Part shown: in pieces, positions 23,980-34,423 of the stretch
Numbering within the stretch: the first letter of the stretch is position 1
How the letters are laid out: each line of letters starts with the position of its first letter
Assembly (NCBI RefSeq): GCF_029168945.1
Contig: NW_026870043.1
Span: forward strand, 9,058,501 to 9,122,500
Direction of reading: 5' to 3'
DNA from: Cannabis sativa
Lineage: Eukaryota > Streptophyta > Magnoliopsida > Rosales > Cannabaceae
Length of the DNA: 64,000 nt
Made by a program: the position numbers and the translations under genes
Notes under the pieces: generated by a model
Told to the model about the DNA's origin: nothing
Databases searched by the model: none
Seen by the model: only the letters and a program-made list of their open reading frames with translations

Positions 23980-24747
23980 GAGAAATAAGAGTTGTTGACC
24001 GAGAGCTGACTTGTTACCACTGAAGGGTTGACTTCTGCAACAGCTTGAGTTGTTGCGAACACCCTTGCTGAAGTGGGTTTCACCGCAGTCCGTGGTGCTT
24101 CAGTCTTAAGTTGGGGACAATCCCTTTTGTAATGCCCCAGCATACCAGACTGAAAGCACCCCTGCCCTTTACACGCTCCCCAAGATGATGCTTTTTATTC
24201 TTGGGGAACTCTGGGTAACTGTATTGGGTTCGGTGCCACTCTGGCGATTGCCTCGACCCTTGTTCCCTTGGAACCTCTTGTTCTGACCTGACCCACTGGA
24301 TGCAGTAGGTGTCTTTCTTTTCTGATCAGTGGCCGAGCCACTACCTCCCCTACTAAAGCCTGATGTAGGAGCCCCACCAACAACCGGAGTCCCTCGAGAC
24401 TCTAACGTGCACTCCACTACGCCATCAGCTTGTAGTGGCTTACCAACCATATCAGCATAGGTGGTGTTGTTATTGGTAGTGATCATTAAGTCGTGTCTGA
24501 TCTTCGTATTCAACCCATCTAGGTATTTCTGTTTCTTGCTGAAATCGGTTGGCACGATTTTTGTAGCCAATCTTGCCAAGCGATCAAACTGAGTCGTATA
24601 TTCAGTAACACTCATGTTTTCTTTCTAAGTTATCTGAGTGAATTCTTTTCTTTTTCTGCTTATGACTGCCTCATTGTAATACTTAGCATTGAACAGTTCC
24701 AAGAACTTTTCCCAGGTCATTGTAGTTACATCTTGAGTCAGGGACAC
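23980..24747 (-). pseudogene. Chromovirus-like gag and start of protease, copy a
   Basis: On the minus strand from 24747 the sequence encodes the end of the Gag domain (VTEYTTQFDRLARLATKIVP, KKQKYLDGLNTKIRHDLM), a basic low-complexity part, a CCHC-type knuckle end (GHYKRDCPQL), and VNNSYFS, where the protease starts. It stops at 23980 against the copia LTR and at 24747 against the LTR of copy b. It is the same family as copy b (27101-29146), in the opposite orientation. There are frame breaks near 24150 and above 24615. Confidence 0.87.
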
Positions 24748-26859
24748 TGTAAAGACCGCTTAGTTTAAATTTGGAAATTAGCAGTTAATTAGTGTTTAAT
24801 TATGAAAATTATTTATGGATATTTAAATAATTAATTATGTTAATTTATTTGAATTCAGAATGCATTTTTATGTCATATAGTGAAATCTCATATTTTTGCA
24901 TTTTCGGTGCCCGACAACATGGAACGCGGTGTATGGCTTAGTAGAATCCCAAATTAGTATTTTAGCTTAGCGGGGCAGTTTATTTAGACATTAGGAATGT
25001 CGAGATGGGTCGGGAATTTAGAATTCCCCAAAATACCCTTTGTACCCCTTTTATGCCATTTTAGTGTGTGAGGGCAAAATGGTCAATTTGTCCATTTGTA
25101 ATTTGTCTTTTATGGAGTTTTAAATATGTTAGTAATCTGATTTTTTTTAATTTGGTTTGGCTGAAACAAATAAAGAAAAATCAATTTTATAATTCATTTC
25201 ATTCAAAAATTGGAGAAAAGGAAGCAAAGTCTCATTTCTTCCTCTCAAACTCTCTTTCTCTCTCTCTCAAAAATCTTAAGGCTGCTAGGGTTCGTTTTTG
25301 TTCTTCAATTTAGAAAGTTTCCATCAATCTTAGAGTTATTCAAGTGGAGGTAATCTTTGTTCAAGCTTTTCTTTGTTTTCTTGAAGTTTAAGAAAAAATG
25401 AATTATTCCATTTTTGATGAATTTGTGGTTGTGGCTGTTGTTATTGTTTATTGTTGTTTTCTTAGGTTTAAATATGTTTAATTGAGTAGAATAGAATAGG
25501 TCTTGATGCATGATTAGTTGATTTTAAGCAAGTATGGAGTTTTGAACTCAAACTTTGGTTTTTATGAGTGATATGTTGTTTTAGCTTGATGTAGCTTCTG
25601 TGGTTGTTGTAGTTGTGTTCTGCAGTTTAGATATGAGTTTTTTTATGGTTTAATGCATGAGTTAGGGGTAGTTTGAAGGGTTAGTCAAGTTTTGAGTTTT
25701 TGAATTCAATCTTGAACCTTCAATGGTTAAACTCGTTTCTGTGATTGAAGCTTTGTTTTATCACTTGGGTTATGTTCATTGGGGTCTAATTAGTAGGTCT
25801 GGAAGGTTGCATGAAGTTTGGGGTTGAATTGGTGGAGAAATGGAATTTTGAAAAATTCCTGCACTGAACCGGAATTCCAGTTCAGAGAGGCCATTAGGAA
25901 CCAGTCGACCGGTTGGGGCTTCTAGGAATTTTTCCAGAACCAGAATTCCGGTTGTAGAACCGGTCTACCGGTTGGGGAAAATTTGGGAACCCTAGTTCTT
26001 CCCATTTTTGTGTTATTTTGGGTATTGCCATGTTATTTATCGATAAGGAATCTTCTAGTTTCGAGTTTAAGTCCCCGGGAAGTGATTTAGCGTGTCACTT
26101 ATCAGTTTCGGGATTATTATGATTTAGGAGCCTGTAATTCGCCGAGCAGTTTGTTCCACTCTGGTTGACCGGCACACCTAAATTCGGAATCGAGGTAAGA
26201 TTAGTATAATGTCTTGCATATGCTTATACATGTTTAGCGTACATGTCAGTTGCCATCAGATTAACATATTAGATATATGTTAGGCAAATTTTATATAGCC
26301 GTCAGATTAGCATATCAGGGCAATAGTGAGGTGTACATAGAGTTGCACCAAGATGCCAACAGATATATGCTAGGCTATCAATTAGTATGGATTAGTACCG
26401 AGTATAGGCTGGATTTGCGGTTAATCATACGTTGTCATGGACGTCCCTGATTCAGTTAGGGTATGGTCAGGTGTATGGGCGCTTGATTATAACCCGGGTT
26501 TTAGTATGTTTATTATATTATGCTTTTTGTGTAGGTAAGGGCAAGGCCAAAGCTGAGGAACCGTGAGGACGAGCCAATGAAGATATGTCGGGGCGATTAG
26601 GCTTGGAACGTACGATCCTCGGGACAACAACGCTTTTGTAGTTAGTCGATGGGCGACAAATATTTTCTAAAGGCCTAGTAAACTTTTGTAAAGTGTTTTG
26701 TAATCGGGATCCCGAAATATTTTGTATGAAATATATAAGTTTTAATTAAAAAGAAAAATTTTAATTAATCACGATTTCCATAAACCACTTGATTAGCAAT
26801 GAGCTACACAGTACATTTAAAAATCACGTTAACTCGCCTATGCTAGTTAGGGTGTTACA
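24748..26859 (+). mobile_element. Chromovirus-like 5' LTR
   Basis: 2112 bases from TGTAAAGACCGC to AGGGTGTTACA, with inverted ends TGTAA/TTACA, followed by a primer site. A CT-rich run (25239-25270) lies in the promoter half. A cluster of AACCGG/CCGGTT palindromes is at 25867-25973. Short ORFs inside have no similarity I recognise. Confidence 0.88.
25867..25973. repeat. Four palindromic AACCGG-CCGGTT 16-mers in the LTR
   Basis: AACCGGAATTCCAGTT (25867), AACCAGTCGACCGGTT (25899), AACCAGAATTCCGGTT (25939) and AACCGGTCTACCGGTT (25958). Each is an imperfect palindrome; core AATT alternates with TCGA or TCTA. They are clustered within 107 bases and could be binding sites for a dimeric regulator; that role is inference. 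Confidence 0.85.
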
Positions 26860-27100
26860 ATTTGGTACCAGAGCCGCCAGGTTGTCTTCCGAAGATCGTC
26901 ACGACATGTACAATCATCATCAGCAGTTAGCTCGTTCTACGGTTCAGTAAGCCTTTATTGCTTTAGTAGTTTATTTTAAATAGTATGATTTAAGAAAAGA
27001 CTGTTAGGAAGCATGTTAGTAGCCTGATAGTAGAATAGGCGCATGTTTTTAGTTTCCAAATTAAGCGGCATTAGTAAGCTCTCGTTGATCATGATCTAAC
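26860..27100 (+). other. Chromovirus-like leader with primer-binding site
   Basis: TGGTACCAGAGCC at 26863-26875, three bases after the LTR, matches the initiator-Met tRNA end with one mismatch. The leader then runs to the ATG of gag at 27101. A second copy of part of this leader is at 42687-42863. Confidence 0.88.
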
Positions 27101-28360
27101 ATGCCAACTCTTGGTTACGCAGGTTGTTCAGACTGGATGCACGCCAGGCGAAATACCAAGAGTCAGGGCAATTCGGTCGGGTCAAATGAAGGTCAGGGAG
27201 CTCAGTTTCCCCCAAATGCTCAGGGCCGAGGTAGAGGTCCCAGGGGCAGGGCTCGTGGTTGGGGTGATGCTAACTTGCCACAGGCTGCCCAGGCTGCCCA
27301 AGTTACACAGGAAGCCCACAATTGGGAAACTAGGTCTGCCAAAATGCAAGCCAGAATCGAAGAACAAGATAATGAAATCCAGCGATTAAGATAGTAGGGT
27401 GCTCCTGAAGTGCCTGTTCCAGAAACTCTAGTGGCACCTGCCCCTGTTGTCCAGGGCGAACCTATAGTTGCAGTGAATCGGAAGGAACCGTTGTATGAAA
27501 GGTTCCGTAAGCAGGCACCTCCGGTTTTTCTGGGAGGTCCGTACGTCATGAAAGCCGAGCAGTGGCTAACAATGATAACAAGGATTTTGAACTTCATGGG
27601 CGCCACGATAATGATAGAGTGGTCGGTGCCACTTTTTAGTTTCAAGAAGACGCTCTGATCTGGTGGGACATGGTGTCCATGATACATGATGTCACAACGA
27701 TGACGTGGGAAAAGTTCCAGGAACTTTTTAATGCGAATTACTACAATGAGGCCGTCAGAAGTGCCAAAAGAAAAGAGTTCACCCACTTGACCCAGAAAGA
27801 AAACATGAGCGTTACTAAGTACACAACGCAGTTTGATCAGTTGGCGAGGTTGGCCTCGGGAATTGTGCCAACCGATTTCAGTAAAAAGGAAAAGTATCTA
27901 GATGGATTGAATGTGAAGATTAAACATGACTTGATGATTACTACCGACGACAAGACCACCCATGTTGAAATGGTGGAAAACGCACTACGAGCTTAGGGCG
28001 CAGTTGGGTGTATGACTGAGTCAGCTAGGACTCTAGTGGTTGGCGAGGCTCCTACCCTCCTGCATCAGGCTTTAGTAGTAGAGGTAGTGGTTCGGCCATA
28101 GCCTAGAAAAGGAAAGCATCCAGTACAACTTGTGGCTCAGGTCAGAACAAGAGGTTCCGGGGGAACCAGAGTCGAGGCAGTCGTCAGGGTAGTTCTAAGG
28201 CCCGATATACCTACCCAGAGTGCCCAAGTTGTAAAAGGCACCATCTGTGTGAGTGTAGAGGGCAGGGGTGCTTCTAGTATGGCATGCCAAGGCACTACAA
28301 GAGGGATTGCCCTCAACTTAGAACATAAGCACCAAAGGCCCCGGCGAGACCCACTCCAGC
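27101..28360 (+). pseudogene. Chromovirus-like Gag, broken
   Basis: ATG at 27101 opens a Gly/Arg-rich region (GRGRGPRGRARGWG) and a coiled coil. Two adjacent TAG stops follow (27392-27397). The same frame continues with PLYERFRKQAPPVFLGGP to 27658. A one-base shift near 27620-27635 moves the Gag domain (TWEKFQELFNANYYNEAVRS, KKEKYLDGLNVKIKHDLM) to another frame (27670-27996). The knuckle (CPSCK...HYKRDCPQL) is near 28214-28320, again shifted. It would form the particle shell and bind RNA. Confidence 0.88.
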
Positions 28361-28364
28361 TAGG

Positions 28365-28859
28365 GTGTTCGCCATTACTCAGGTTGATGCACAAGCCAGT
28401 CCTTCAGTGGTGACAGGTCAGCTCTTAGTCAACAACTCTTTTTACTCTGTATTGTTTGATTCTGGGGCCACACATTCTTATGTGGTAGCCATAATCTTTA
28501 GTAAATTGGATAGACTGCATGATAGATATGAATCAGGGTTTGGAACCCTATTACCTGGCAGAGAGTTAGTGATCTCTAAAAGGTTGATTAGGTATATGCC
28601 GATCAGAATGGACGATAGGGAGTTAAGTGCTGACCTAATAGAGATGAGTTTAGCAAATTTTGATATCATACTAGGGATGGATTTCCTATCCAAATACTCA
28701 GCTAGTATTGACTGTAGGAGGAAGATGATAATCTTCAACCAAGAAGGTGAGGAGCCGTTTGTTTTTGTCAGTTCGGTTCAGGGATCTCGGATCCCGGTGA
28801 TTTCGGCCCTGTCAGCTAGAGAATTGTTGTGTGACGGTTGTCTAGGGTTTCCGTGGTAG
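28365..28859 (+). pseudogene. Chromovirus-like aspartic protease
   Basis: Contains LFDSGATHSYV, the catalytic site, and DIILGMDFLSKYSASIDC, the second protease signature. VNNSFYSVLFDSG links it directly with the knuckle region upstream. It ends at a stop near 28857, where a 43-base duplication has disturbed the link to RT. Confidence 0.9.
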
Positions 28860-28911
28860 TGGACACCACTCGGATCCCGGTGATTTCGGCCCTGTCAGCT
28901 AGAGAATTGTT
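28786..28911 (+). repeat. 43-bp direct duplication between protease and RT
   Basis: Bases 28786-28828 are repeated exactly at 28869-28911 (CTCGGATCCCGGTGATTTCG at the start of each), 83 bases apart, with 40 bases between. The duplication breaks the protease-RT reading frame. Confidence 0.92.
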
Positions 28912-29146
28912 CGGGAATTTCTAGATGTTTTTCTCGAAGAACTTCCGGGTTTACCACCTCATCGGGAAATTGATTTTGTTATTGATTTGGCACCCGGAGT
29001 GGAACCGGTTTCCAAGGCTCCTTATAGAATGGCTCCAGCTGAGCTTCAAGAATTAAAAATTCAGCTTCAAGGGTTACTTGACATAGGGTTTATCCGGCCT
29101 AGTGTCTCACCCTGGGGAGCTCCGGTATTATTTGTCAAGAAGAAGG
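28912..29146 (+). pseudogene. Chromovirus-like RT, N-terminal fragment
   Basis: Encodes [20 protein letters not shown], then [19 protein letters not shown] and [13 protein letters not shown], the usual start of Ty3/gypsy RT. The copia insertion at 29147 cuts it just after this last motif, before the catalytic YVDD. Confidence 0.92.
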
Positions 29147-31033
29147 TGTTGGAATTTATTTTACCAGGATCTTAGATCTACTCACAAGTATGTTTATTAA
29201 CAACCTAAATATGAACTTTCTAAAATGATGAAATAAACACGTATAAAGTTTAAGAAACCTTACATTGGGTGCAGCAGAATCAAATGACTCCTTCCGTTCA
29301 GATCTCTAACCCTTGTATCCTTTCTGTAGCGGAGTATTATCAAGATCTTAACCTGGATCTCTTTCTTTGAATCCTTGATGCTGAAACTCCTTTGCTGATG
29401 ATCTTTCTTCACGATCTTCCTCACTATGATTGAGGTATTGCTTGTTGTGTGTGGGCACTACTCTAATCACTAAGGTAAGTTCGAAATATGAAGGAAGAAG
29501 AGAGAGAGAGGGTGGCGGCCAAGGAAGAGAGAGAAGGCTCAGGTTTTTCTGATTTAGAAGTGTAATTTTCCTGAAGCCTTCACTATCTATTTATAGCATT
29601 CCACTAGGGTTAGGTTTGAATTATTTGACATTAAAATAATGAAAAATCAGCTTAAAAAGCCTACAAAAGTGGCCGGCCATGGCTTGATGGATTTGGGCCT
29701 TGCTTTTTGCAATTTTGCAATTTTAACACTTTTGTATCTGATTTTCTCAAAAATGCCAATTTTCTAATTCAACCATTTAAATGCCAATTCTAACTATTTA
29801 ATAACTATAAATAATTATTAAATAATATTTTCATTTATCATATTTATTAATTGAATCCATACAAAGTATCATAATTCACAAATATGCCCCTATTAACTCT
29901 TTCTTTACAATTTTGCCCTTACTTAGTGAAAATTTCACAAATAGACATAGTCTAATTTGTGAATTATAATTGATTAATCAAAACCAATTACATGAGTCTT
30001 ACAAACAATATTATCTCAACTAGTGCGGGGACCATGGGTCTATATAACCGAGCTTCCAATAAGTAGATCAAGAATTTAGCACTAAAATTCACTAACTTAT
30101 TATTTCTTCGTTGAATCCACGTATAGAACTTAGAATTGCACTCTCAGTATATAGAATGCTCTATATGTTCCACCATATAGACGCATCATTAGTTATCCAT
30201 TGTTATAATCCTAATGTGATCAATGATCCTCTATATGAATGATTTACACTGTAAAGGGATCAGATTACCGTAACACCCTACTATGTATTTTATCCTTAAA
30301 ACACTTGACCCCGTATAAATGATATTTCAGCTTATGTGAAATGAGTACTCCACCATTTATGTTCATTTGGTCAAGCTCGAAGGAGATCATCCTTTGCTTA
30401 CTATTCGCCAGATAGAAGCTATAAATTCCATGTTTATGCTAGCGCTCCCACTCCATTGCACTACCGTGTTCCCAAAATGTACGTATCACCCTGACCTAAA
30501 AGTAGGCTTAACTAACAAATCAAAGAACACGAATAGCCTTTCAAGATTGAGCCTAATCATAACAGGATTAAGAACATTTGATCTAGGATCAACTTGGCGA
30601 TATTGACTTGAATAGATTTTACGGTAAGTTTAATTAAATCTAAGTCAGTTCAATATCGGTCCCTTCCGATGCATACTCCATGCATCCAACCTGAGCTTTA
30701 CTTTAACCAATGTTCTGGAAAGAACATAGTAATTCTCCAAATACAAGTAAACTCTTGTTGTAGATTATCATATCAGTAAAACCCTGTGTCTGATAAATCT
30801 AGGAAACTTTATTCACATAGTCATGTTTACTTTCCAATTTGATGACAACACAATAAACATGATCAAGTATGTGAAAAGGGTTTAAGATTAATTGATAAAT
30901 CAAATAGACAAGCAATTGATAAAGTGAACCAAAACATACACAAATGAATAAAAAATACTTATGTTTCTTTATTGATGTTGAATAAAATAGATTACAGTGA
31001 AATGGAGTTTTATTTAGGGCATAAAACCTAACA
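29147..31033 (-). mobile_element. Copia element 3 left (3') LTR
   Basis: 1887 bases, TGTTGGAATTTATTTTACC to AAAACCTAACA. The minus-strand TATA is at 29587-29596. It is inserted in chromovirus RT. The polypurine tract GTGCAAGTGGGAGTT (minus strand) is adjacent at 31034-31048. Confidence 0.94.
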
Positions 31034-31059
31034 AACTCCCACTTGCACTAACATAAAAC

Positions 31060-34000
31060 TAATTAGTACATATCAATTAATTTTAAATTCTGACGGTGCT
31101 TTTCAAAGGCTGTCACGGCCAGGACTTTGGTAAATGGATCAGCTAGGTTGTCCTCTGTGTCAACTTTCTCATCTAGTACATCCCCTCTTGCCACGTATTC
31201 TCTGATAATGTGATACTTCCTTTCAATGTGTTTGCTTCTCTTGTGGCTTCGAGGTTTTTTACTGTTTTGCTATTGCTCCATTGTTATCACAAAGTAAAAC
31301 CAGAGGCTTTTCCATTCCAGGAACAACACCTATACTGGTGAAGAACTTTCTTAACCAGACAAGTTCTTTAGCAGCTTCAGCTGCTGCTATGTATTTAGCT
31401 TCCATAGTTGAATCCGATATCGCGGTTTGTTTAGCACTTCTCCAAACCACTGCTCCACCCCCAAGAGTAAACACCATCCCAGATGTAGATTTCTTGTATT
31501 CAAGACTTGCCTGGAAATCTGAATCAGTGTAGCCTATGGGATTTAAAGCACCACCCTTATAGACTAACACAAGATTCCTTGTACTCTTCAAGTATTTCAG
31601 AATATACTTAACTGCATTCCAATGTTCATGTCCTGGATTAGACTGATACCTGCTCACGATTCCAACAGCATAACAGATGTCAGGTCTAGTGCATAACATT
31701 GCATACATTAGACTTCCAACTGCAGAGGCATAGGGAATTTTCGGCATGTCCTCTATCTCTTGAGGATCAGTCGGAGACTGTTCCTTAGATAGACGAATAC
31801 AATATCTAGAAGGCATGTTTGCCCCATTGGTGTTGTTCATGGAGAATCTCTCTAAGACTTTGTCTATGTAGGTTGTTTGAGAGAGAGCAAGGGATCTGTT
31901 CTTCCAGTTTCTAATAATTTGAATACCAAGAACATAGGCTGGTTCACCCATATCTTTCATATCGAATTGAGTGTTGAGCCATTCCTTGATGTGAGTCATT
32001 TTCTTGACATTGTTTCCAATAATCAAAATGTCATCAACATAAAGGACCAGGAATACTACTATTTGGTCTTCCTTGAGTTGGTAAACACAAGGTTCATCTT
32101 CATTCTGAAGAAAGCCGTAGGTCTTGATGATTTCATCAAACCTTTTGTTCCATGAGCGAGAAGCTTGCTTAAGTCCATAGATAGACCTATTTAATTTGGA
32201 AACTTTCTTTTCCTGCCCAGGAAGAACATAACCTTCTGGTTGCTCCATATAGATGGTTTCTTCAAGTACCCCATTAAGGAAGGCAGTCTTGACATCCATT
32301 TGCCAGATTTCATAATCGAAAGCAGCAGCTATGGAGAGAAGAACTCGGATGGATTTGAGCATGGCAACAGGACTAAAAGTTTCCTCATAGTCCACACTTT
32401 CTCTTTCGGTATAACCCTTGGCTACAAGTCTAGCTTTAAAAGTTTCGACTTCGCCTCCAGCTCCTCTTTTCTTCTTGTAAACCCACTTGCATCCTATCGG
32501 ATGATAGTCGTCAGGTGCGTCTACATATTCCCAGACTTTGTTCTTTTTCATGGAATCCATTTCTGAATCCATGCCGGCCGACCATCGTTTCCGTTGCGGA
32601 CTAGCCATTGCCTGTTTATAGGTTAATGGATCGTCATCAATACCGTCACCTACGACCATATTGATTTCACCATCCAAGCCATAACGAGCAGGTTTTGTTG
32701 AAACCCTCCCACTACGACAAGGTGCGGTGATCTTCTGAACAGAAACTTTAGTAGTAGATTTCTCAGTTGGTTCAACTGAGGGAGTGGGATTGTTCTCTTC
32801 ACGTGTGGAAGAGAACGGAACATTGGAAGGATTTATATCTGAAAGCATTTCCTCCAACACTACTTTACTTTGTGATTTGAAATTCTTAATATAGTCATCT
32901 TTAAGGAAAGTGGCATTTCTAGAAACAAACACTTTATCATCCTTGCGACTATAAAATAGTCCACCCCTAGTCTCTTTAGAATTACCGACAAACATGCAAA
33001 CTTCAGTTCGTGACTCAAGTTTGCCGTCTATCTTTCTTAAGACATGAGCAGGGCACCCCCAGATTCTGTAATGGCGTAAACTAGGTGTACGACCATTCCA
33101 AAGTTCTAAAGGTGTCTTAGGGATTGATTTAGATGGAACAACATTTGAAATGTCGGTTGCCATCTGAATTGCATATCCCCAGAAGGACGTAGGTAGCGTT
33201 GAAAAACTAAGCATGGACCTAACCATTTCCAAAAGTGTGCAATTCCGTCTTTCTGCAACAACATTTTTCTGTGGAGTGCTAGGGGCGGTTAATTGGGATT
33301 CAATTCCAAGTTCAATTAAATGATCTTTGAACTGCATATCCATTTATTCTCCACCCCTATCAGTTCGCAAGATCTTTAATGCTTTACCTAATTGGTTTTG
33401 AGCCAATGCTTGAAATTCCTGAAACTTTTCAAACGTTTCAGATTTCTTATGCATAAGGTAAATATGTCCATATCTAGAGTAATCGTCAATGAAAGTGACA
33501 AAGTACTAATAACCACCTCGGGCTTTTACATTCAAAGGTCCGCAAACATCTGAATGCACTAACCCTAGGGGTTGTTTGGCACGCTCTCCCTTTGCAAAGA
33601 AAGAACGTTTGGTCATCTTTCCTTCTAGGCAAGACTCGCAAATAGGTAATTGACCTAAGACGACATTTTTCAATGGGCCGTCTTTGGTTAGCCTATTTAG
33701 TCTGTCATAGCCTATGTGACCCAAACGTAAATGCCATAGATATGTTTCATTATCATCATCGATCTTTTGCTTTTTGTGGTCTCTAGATTTAGCTACTTTA
33801 AAAAGTTCGTTATGTAGGGCAAATGGTGTTTCTGGTCTAAGAACATAAAGCCCCTGTTCCATGAATGCAACACAAATATGAATGTCATTTCGAGAAATGG
33901 TAGAACCAGAACTCGAAAAATCTAATTTGTATTGTTGCAATTGTAAGCATGAAATAGAAACCAAGTTTCTACTGAAATTTTGAATGTATAAGACATTGTC

Positions 34001-34423
34001 TAATACCAAAATTCTTTTTTGAAACTTGAGTTTGGCTTTTCCTCTAGCTCTAACCAAAACCATTTCGCCATTACCAACCTTAAGTTTCAACTCACCAGAT
34101 TTCAAATAATTCCATTTCTCAAGCAATTGCAATGAACAACTTACATGGTTTGTAGACCCAGAATCAAGAATCCAAATGGATTCATCATTCTCTAAAACAC
34201 ATGATTCGAAGACTAAAGCATCACTGCTTATTCGTTTGTGAATTGTTGTTCTTGCTGGTTCATTTTGCTGTGAAGTATAACTTGAGGAAGTGGAATCACT
34301 TTCTCTTATCTTCTCAACTAAGCTTGAAATTGTAGGATTTATGGAGTTATGAACTATTTGCTCTTCAGAGTGAACAATTCCCAGCTTACCTACTTTCTGG
34401 AATTTAAAGTCCATCATGAGCAT
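31060..34423 (-). pseudogene. Copia element 3 pol polyprotein (protease-integrase-RT-RNase H)
   Basis: One frame from 34423 to 31259 with only two stops (near 33503-33505 and 33344-33346). Order: protease WILDSGSTNHVS; GAG-pre-integrase zinc region (WHLRLGHIGYDRL, CESCLEGKMTKRSF); integrase with HSDVCGP, LRTDRGGE and KNVVAERRN supplying D, D and E; RT with FKARLVAKGYTER, WQMDVKTAFLNG, YGLKQASRSW and YVDD at about 32030-32041; RNase H with GYTDSDFQ and STMEAKYIAAAEA. A one-base shift near 31250 puts the last part (RSKHIERKYHIIREYV...LADPFTK) in another frame to about 31085. The style resembles Tork-type copia, though the LTR is long for that group. No Gag zinc knuckle is visible. Confidence 0.92.

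Larger units (their letters stand above)
24748..29146 (+). mobile_element. Chromovirus-like Ty3/gypsy element copy b (5' half)
   Basis: A 5' LTR (24748-26859), primer site, leader, gag, protease and the first part of RT follow in order on the plus strand. It is cut at 29146 by copia element 3. The rest of pol and the 3' LTR are not found to the right of that element. The protein style (Gag with a long Gly/Arg region, DSGATHSYV protease, [13 protein letters not shown] in RT) resembles Tekay/Del-type chromoviruses; no chromodomain is available to confirm this. It lies within gag of copy a. Confidence 0.88.
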
